Shown: piece by piece, positions 59,560 to 64,000 of the stretch
Layout: the number at the start of each line of letters is the position of its first letter
Numbering within the stretch: the stretch's first letter is position 1
Source of the DNA: Blastomyces gilchristii SLH14081
Lineage: Eukaryota > Ascomycota > Eurotiomycetes > Onygenales > Ajellomycetaceae
DNA length: 64,000 bases
Assembly (NCBI RefSeq): GCF_000003855.2
Contig: NW_003101680.1
Coordinates: 3,105,753-3,169,752 of the forward strand
Direction: 5' to 3'
Program-made: the position numbers and the translations under genes
The notes under the pieces: generated by a model
Told to the model about the DNA's origin: nothing
Database searches by the model: none
What the model saw: only the letters and a program-made list of their open reading frames with translations

Positions 59560-62500
59560 TGTATCTGTCAGAATGTCTTCAGAGCTTTTCTGGCTGTAGA
59601 TGTTCAGATTCTCATATTAATCAGAGCATCTTCATGAACTTCAGCTGTTAGAGCTTTTATTAGAGTGTTCACAGCTATACTGATGATGTTTATCTGTATA
59701 ATTTTAATAACACCTGCAGCTGCAGTATCGCGGATGTGGTGATATTTAATATCAATATGATATATGTTGCAGGTGATCTTTTCATCATTTGCTACAGTAA
59801 TTACTCTGTTATTATCAATGTATAGAGAAACTATAAAATCAGAGAATAGAAATCCAAGCTTCATAAGTAATTCATGTAGCCAGATTACAGTTTTGAGACT
59901 CTCAGAGACAGATATATACTCTGCTTCTGTGATACTCAGTGTTACAATCATCTGCTTGATGAATTTTCACACAATTAATCTATCAGTGAGACAGATGAGA
60001 AGATCTGATGTAAATTTGCAGTCACTGATATCACCTGCTCAATCAGAATCTGTAAAGACTTTAAAGTTGAGCTTTTTCACTTCAGTGATGTAGTGAATAT
60101 AGTGATCAGTTGTGCTGTGAATATACTGAAAGAGCTGTTTGACTGCAGCTCAGCATGCTTGTATAGACTTAATTAATAGATGAGTTTGACAGTTGTAAAA
60201 GATATATCAGAATGAGTGTATATGATAAGATATTGAAGTTATTCAATGACTTACTGATATTTGAACTCATTAAAAGGTTCAGGGTTGAAGAGCAGGTCAA
60301 AGACAGATTTCATGAGAATTCTTACAGCTCAGAAATCAGTTATACTGAATTCCTTCAACATTGATTCAATATGAATGACTTATGACAGCTTAATATCACT
60401 GTCATTCTTCTCAATCTTCATACTTAAGTAGTGATTTACAGATCTCAGATCTTTCACTGCAAATCAATCAGTGATTTAATGAAACATCTGTTCAATGATA
60501 TCTGTATTAAGATCTATTAACTTGACATCATTTACATAGAGAGTGAGAAATATTTGAGAGTCTCTTTTGAACCAGAGACTCTCATCATAATGAGAGGATT
60601 CAAAGCTGATATTCTTGAGATGACTTATAAGTAGATTGAATCACAGGTAGAGAGTCGGTTTAAGGCTGTAGAGAGACTGCAGAAGTAGACATATATAACT
60701 AGTATTATTATCAAATTCAGTCAGTTGTCTCATGTAGAGCTGCTCATTAGATGACAGGCCTGTATTCAGAAATACTGTGATGAAATTAACTTGATAAATA
60801 TTTCAACTTTTTACTGCTGCTACTGTAAGTATAGCACAGATAACAGAAGCAGAGATAACAGAGACATAGATATCATTGAAATTAATACTCTTTTATTAAT
60901 GAAAATTCTGAATAACTCATCTTATCTTGTAGAATAATATACTGTCATTTGTATTGATTTTGATATAATAAACTCAGTAATTATCAAGAATCTGAGTTTT
61001 AGCAGTTAACTTGTTCATAATCTTGAAAATTTTATACTCAGCTACAGAGTTAAGCTCTTTCTTTATAACAGCTGTTTAAGCATTCTTTTGCAAAGATGTA
61101 ATTATCTTCTTATATATTTATAAAACTTTAATCTCTATAACAGTCTCAGAGCCTCAGTGTGCAGCACAGATCTTAAATGTGTAATAGAGCTGAAATTCAA
61201 TGACATTGAATATCTTCAGAGTAATAAGATTGAAAGTTGTATTATTTTTTCAAGATCTTCTGCATCTTTTTGAGATTGTAGATGACTTCTTATTAACTTT
61301 CTTTCAGAGATGTCTGACTTTGCAGCTCATGACTGTAGCAGTGAATGAGAGAGAAGTGTTCTTAACTGATATCTATACAGAGAGAAACTCTTTCTGCAGA
61401 GATGCAGAGATCAGTATCAGATTAGTATGAAGATAATCATTACAGATGAGTATTTCTGTAGTCAGTGTGTAAGATATATCAATTGTGTTGTAATTATTAA
61501 GTGCTGAGCTCACTAGCTGTGATAGTGTGACATTCTCATTGAATTTCACACTGCTGAATATAATGACTTCATTCTTCACAGAATTCTATATTCTATATAT
61601 CATTTCACTGTAATATTTAATTAGAATTATTTATTTACTGTGTTCAGCAAACTTGTTATAATCTTTTCAGAGATCTTCTTTGAGAATGTAAACTGATGAT
61701 TCAATGATCTGTAAGTCACTGCTGTGTAAGAACAGTCTGTCTTCTCATACTTTATAGAGAATTAGCAGAATCTGATTCTTCAGTTGAATTGCATCTGAGA
61801 ATAAAAAGATGCTCATTGAGACTATGTTAATATATAGTATTGCTGTAAACACAGCCTCTGCTCATAGCTTGACTGATAGGCCTGCTTGTATCATTATAGT
61901 GTGAGCTTTTGAGATAACAGTTTGAATGAACTGTTCTGCAACATCATCTTAATTGAGAGTATAGAGTTCTATTAACTCTCATTTAACACTGAATTTGATG
62001 AGAACTGCTTGCATCTGTTAATCACTTATTTCAGCAGCTCTGTCAGAATGCACAAATACAACTTTTATATTCAGATTTTAGAGATGTTTAAGATGAAAGT
62101 CAACAACATTTAGCAGCTAGTCTTTGTTCTTGAGAAAATAAGCAGTCTTATAACATGTGATATCATCTACTATAAGAAGTAGGTATCTGTAGCCTTGAAG
62201 AGATGAAGAAAAATTATCAAGAATGATGAAGAATTTACTGTCTCCTGTAATATCAAAGTGCAGACAGATGTCATGAGTGTTTTTTCTTATCATAGAGATC
62301 TGTGAGATCTTCTTCTTAGCTTTCATGAGTTTACAGGTCTCATAGAATGATATTTCAGAGCCTCTCTTGATTTTAATGTCAGAGATGAAGTCTTTTATCA
62401 GTCATTGAATATCAGTGATATTCAGATGTTCTAGATAAACATACTATGCAAAGAGTGTATTATTATAATTCAGAAATACCTGTGTAACTGCAGCTAGAGT

Positions 62501-62900
62501 GACTTTATAAATACTGTGAATAGATAGATATGATGATTTGTTTCCACAGTGTAGAAGTGTTAATCATATTCATCAATTATTTCAAAATCAATGATGTGAT
62601 CATTCTTATCTCAGAGAAGTTCAAAGTCAAATTCTTCATCAATAAATTGACTGAAGCTTAAGAGATTGTAGAAGACTGCTGATGAGTAGTAAATATTCTG
62701 CAGATTTAATTTTATTTCATTTATATAAATGCAGATCTCATCAATGTCAGTAGATGTGATTAGCTTATTATTGATTTCTTCTGCAGAGTTAAGTTCTTCT
62801 CTGTCATCTGAAGTGTATATGTATTTGAAGACACTTCTATCAGATATCATAGTGTAGAAAGCTGCAGTGTTTAAGTATTATAGAGAATCTCTACAGACTG
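59560..62900 (-). pseudogene. Z2 pol remnant: protease, integrase, RT, RNase H
   Basis: Minus strand. RNase H: open frame 59951-59604 with SITEAEYISVSESLK and IYHIDIKYHHIRD, typical copia blocks (STEAEYxAxSE, TKHIDIRYHxIRE). RT about 61100-60150, with polymerase motif YVND at 60527-60538 (Asp to Asn). Integrase: open frame 62326-62117 with ITGDSKFFIILDN and LLLIVDDIT (the DDxSR region). Protease: frame 62850-62611, starting ISDRSVFKYIYTS. Decayed elsewhere. Confidence 0.87.
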
Positions 62901-64000
62901 TAGTAACAGATAGAGCTTTCATAGTAGATGTAAAACTGAAGTTCTTTTCACTGATAGAGAATATTAAGATCTTTTCAGTATAGTATTTAATCACAGAATA
63001 ATTGATTCTTTGATATTCTGATAATTAATCTTTTCAGTTCTTAAGAAAGTAATCAGTCTTATTATGTCTGTAGCAGATACGATACTTACACTTTATCACT
63101 GTATTAAATGTGTTTTCACAGTGAAGATTAGATGTATTTCTTTCTCTGTCATGATTAGTTTACTGTGATTTGAGCTTGATTATCTCAGTGAGTTCTGCTT
63201 TATCATCATCATTCTTGTTCTTCTTCTTTTTCTTTTTCTTTTCAGCTTCTTTCGCTGATATTTTCTTTTTGTTGTCATTTGATCTGATAACTGTCTTATA
63301 GCAGACAAGATTATCAATGAGATTATCAAGATTGATCTCAGAGACAGATATCTTTAAAATTCCTTGATAAAGATTCTTAAGATAGATTTGAATGAATGAT
63401 TGTGTATAAGTCTTCAGATCATGTATAAATCATTGAGTGAGAAAGTCTTTGAATATTGATTAGCTATGTGTGTTAATATTATTTATTATCACCTGTCAGT
63501 GCTTTACATACAGTGTAATATCATTTTCATAATTAGTAATTAATATAGTGACAATCTTGTTATATAATTTAAATTGAAGATCTGCTCAGTGCATTTGATA
63601 TTTCAATTCAACTGCTTATTATAGTGCAGCAGTTCATTTCATTCTAATAATATTATTATCATCAGCCTGATTGAGTTTGAATTAAATAAGTGTTTACAGC
63701 TCAGTCTTTATTGAGTTTCATATACACTTTTATAATTGACTTTCTTTATATTGTCAGATTTTTAAATCATTACTTATAAGCTGAGTATTCAGAGAAAGCT
63801 CTTTATCTGTAAGAATGAGAAATACATTAATTAAAACTGCTTTTAATTCAATTTCACAGTATCAGATATTATAGTCTTTCAGCTCTGAGAGCTTTATAAT
63901 AATCTTCATTTCAACATAACTGTAATCATTCTTGAATTCATGAAACTTATCTGTTCTAGTAACTGAGTTTACAGTTGTAATGAGATTGAGATTTATTCTC
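62901..64000 (-). pseudogene. Z2 gag remnant (partial)
   Basis: Gag region of Z2, minus strand, continuing past the window. Lys-rich stretch opposite 63215-63260. Aligns with Z1 57240-58410. A possible Cys/His cluster lies opposite 63060-63130 but does not fit CCHC spacing. Confidence 0.5.

Larger units (their letters stand above)
59196..64000 (-). mobile_element. Ty1/copia element Z2 (cut by window end)
   Basis: 147-bp left LTR (TGATGAAGGTGATA to GGAATCTGACA), then a minus-strand copia pol and part of gag. By comparison with Z1, about 0.7 kb including the other LTR lies beyond the window. Less mutated than Z1 in RNase H, where a 115-codon frame is open. Confidence 0.92.

Overview
The window holds no recognisable host gene. 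It is a nest of transposable elements inside one another, almost all inactivated by C-to-T (G-to-A) mutation. The element set (Ty3/gypsy chromoviruses with a chromodomain, Ty1/copia elements, a hAT transposon with short spliceosomal introns, a LINE end and a tRNA-headed SINE), combined with heavy repeat-directed C-to-T mutation, points to a filamentous fungus, most likely an ascomycete. The species cannot be named from this sequence. A run of 100 N shows that it is an assembled scaffold.

Layout. The names V, W, T, X, Y and Z are mine. Bases 1-4825 are the 3' half of a gypsy chromovirus (V copy A: RNase H, integrase, chromodomain, a third ORF, 3' region). A LINE 3' end lies at 4888-5437. A second V copy (B) follows in the same orientation and can be traced as seven pieces (5499-7838, 8345-8646, 9153-10002, 17268-17764, 30382-30419, 50964-53490, 59077-59195) that read gag-protease-RT-RNase H-integrase-chromodomain-ORF3. 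The gaps are insertions with target duplications: two 506-bp hAT MITEs (7839-8344, 8647-9152), gypsy W1 (10003-17262), gypsy T (17765-30376), copia Y (30420-50958, minus strand), copia Z1 (53491-59071, minus) and copia Z2 (59196 to beyond the window end, minus).

Second- and third-level insertions: T carries a 6,970-bp hAT transposon (18348-25317), which carries a SINE (21883-22970). Y is split by gypsy X (35536-50849), and X's 3' LTR is split by a second W copy (W2, 43697-50741). Target duplications (4-5 bp for LTR elements, 8 bp for hAT, 13 bp for the SINE) fix most boundaries to the base and give a relative order of events.

Themes. (1) CG, GG and CC are nearly absent in the old elements; Trp codons read TGA or TAG, Gln codons TAA or TAG, and Asp at active sites has become Asn. 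T, Y and the SINE are clearly less damaged. (2) V, W and X each carry coding-like sequence beyond gag-pol: a sense third ORF in V and W, seen in both copies of each, and an antisense Cys/Ser-rich ORF set in X. (3) The hAT element seems to carry an accessory gene, and a repeated GTGTTA-type motif occurs in its ends, its MITEs and its introns. All domain positions were read by eye and are approximate; LTR and target-duplication boundaries are more exact.
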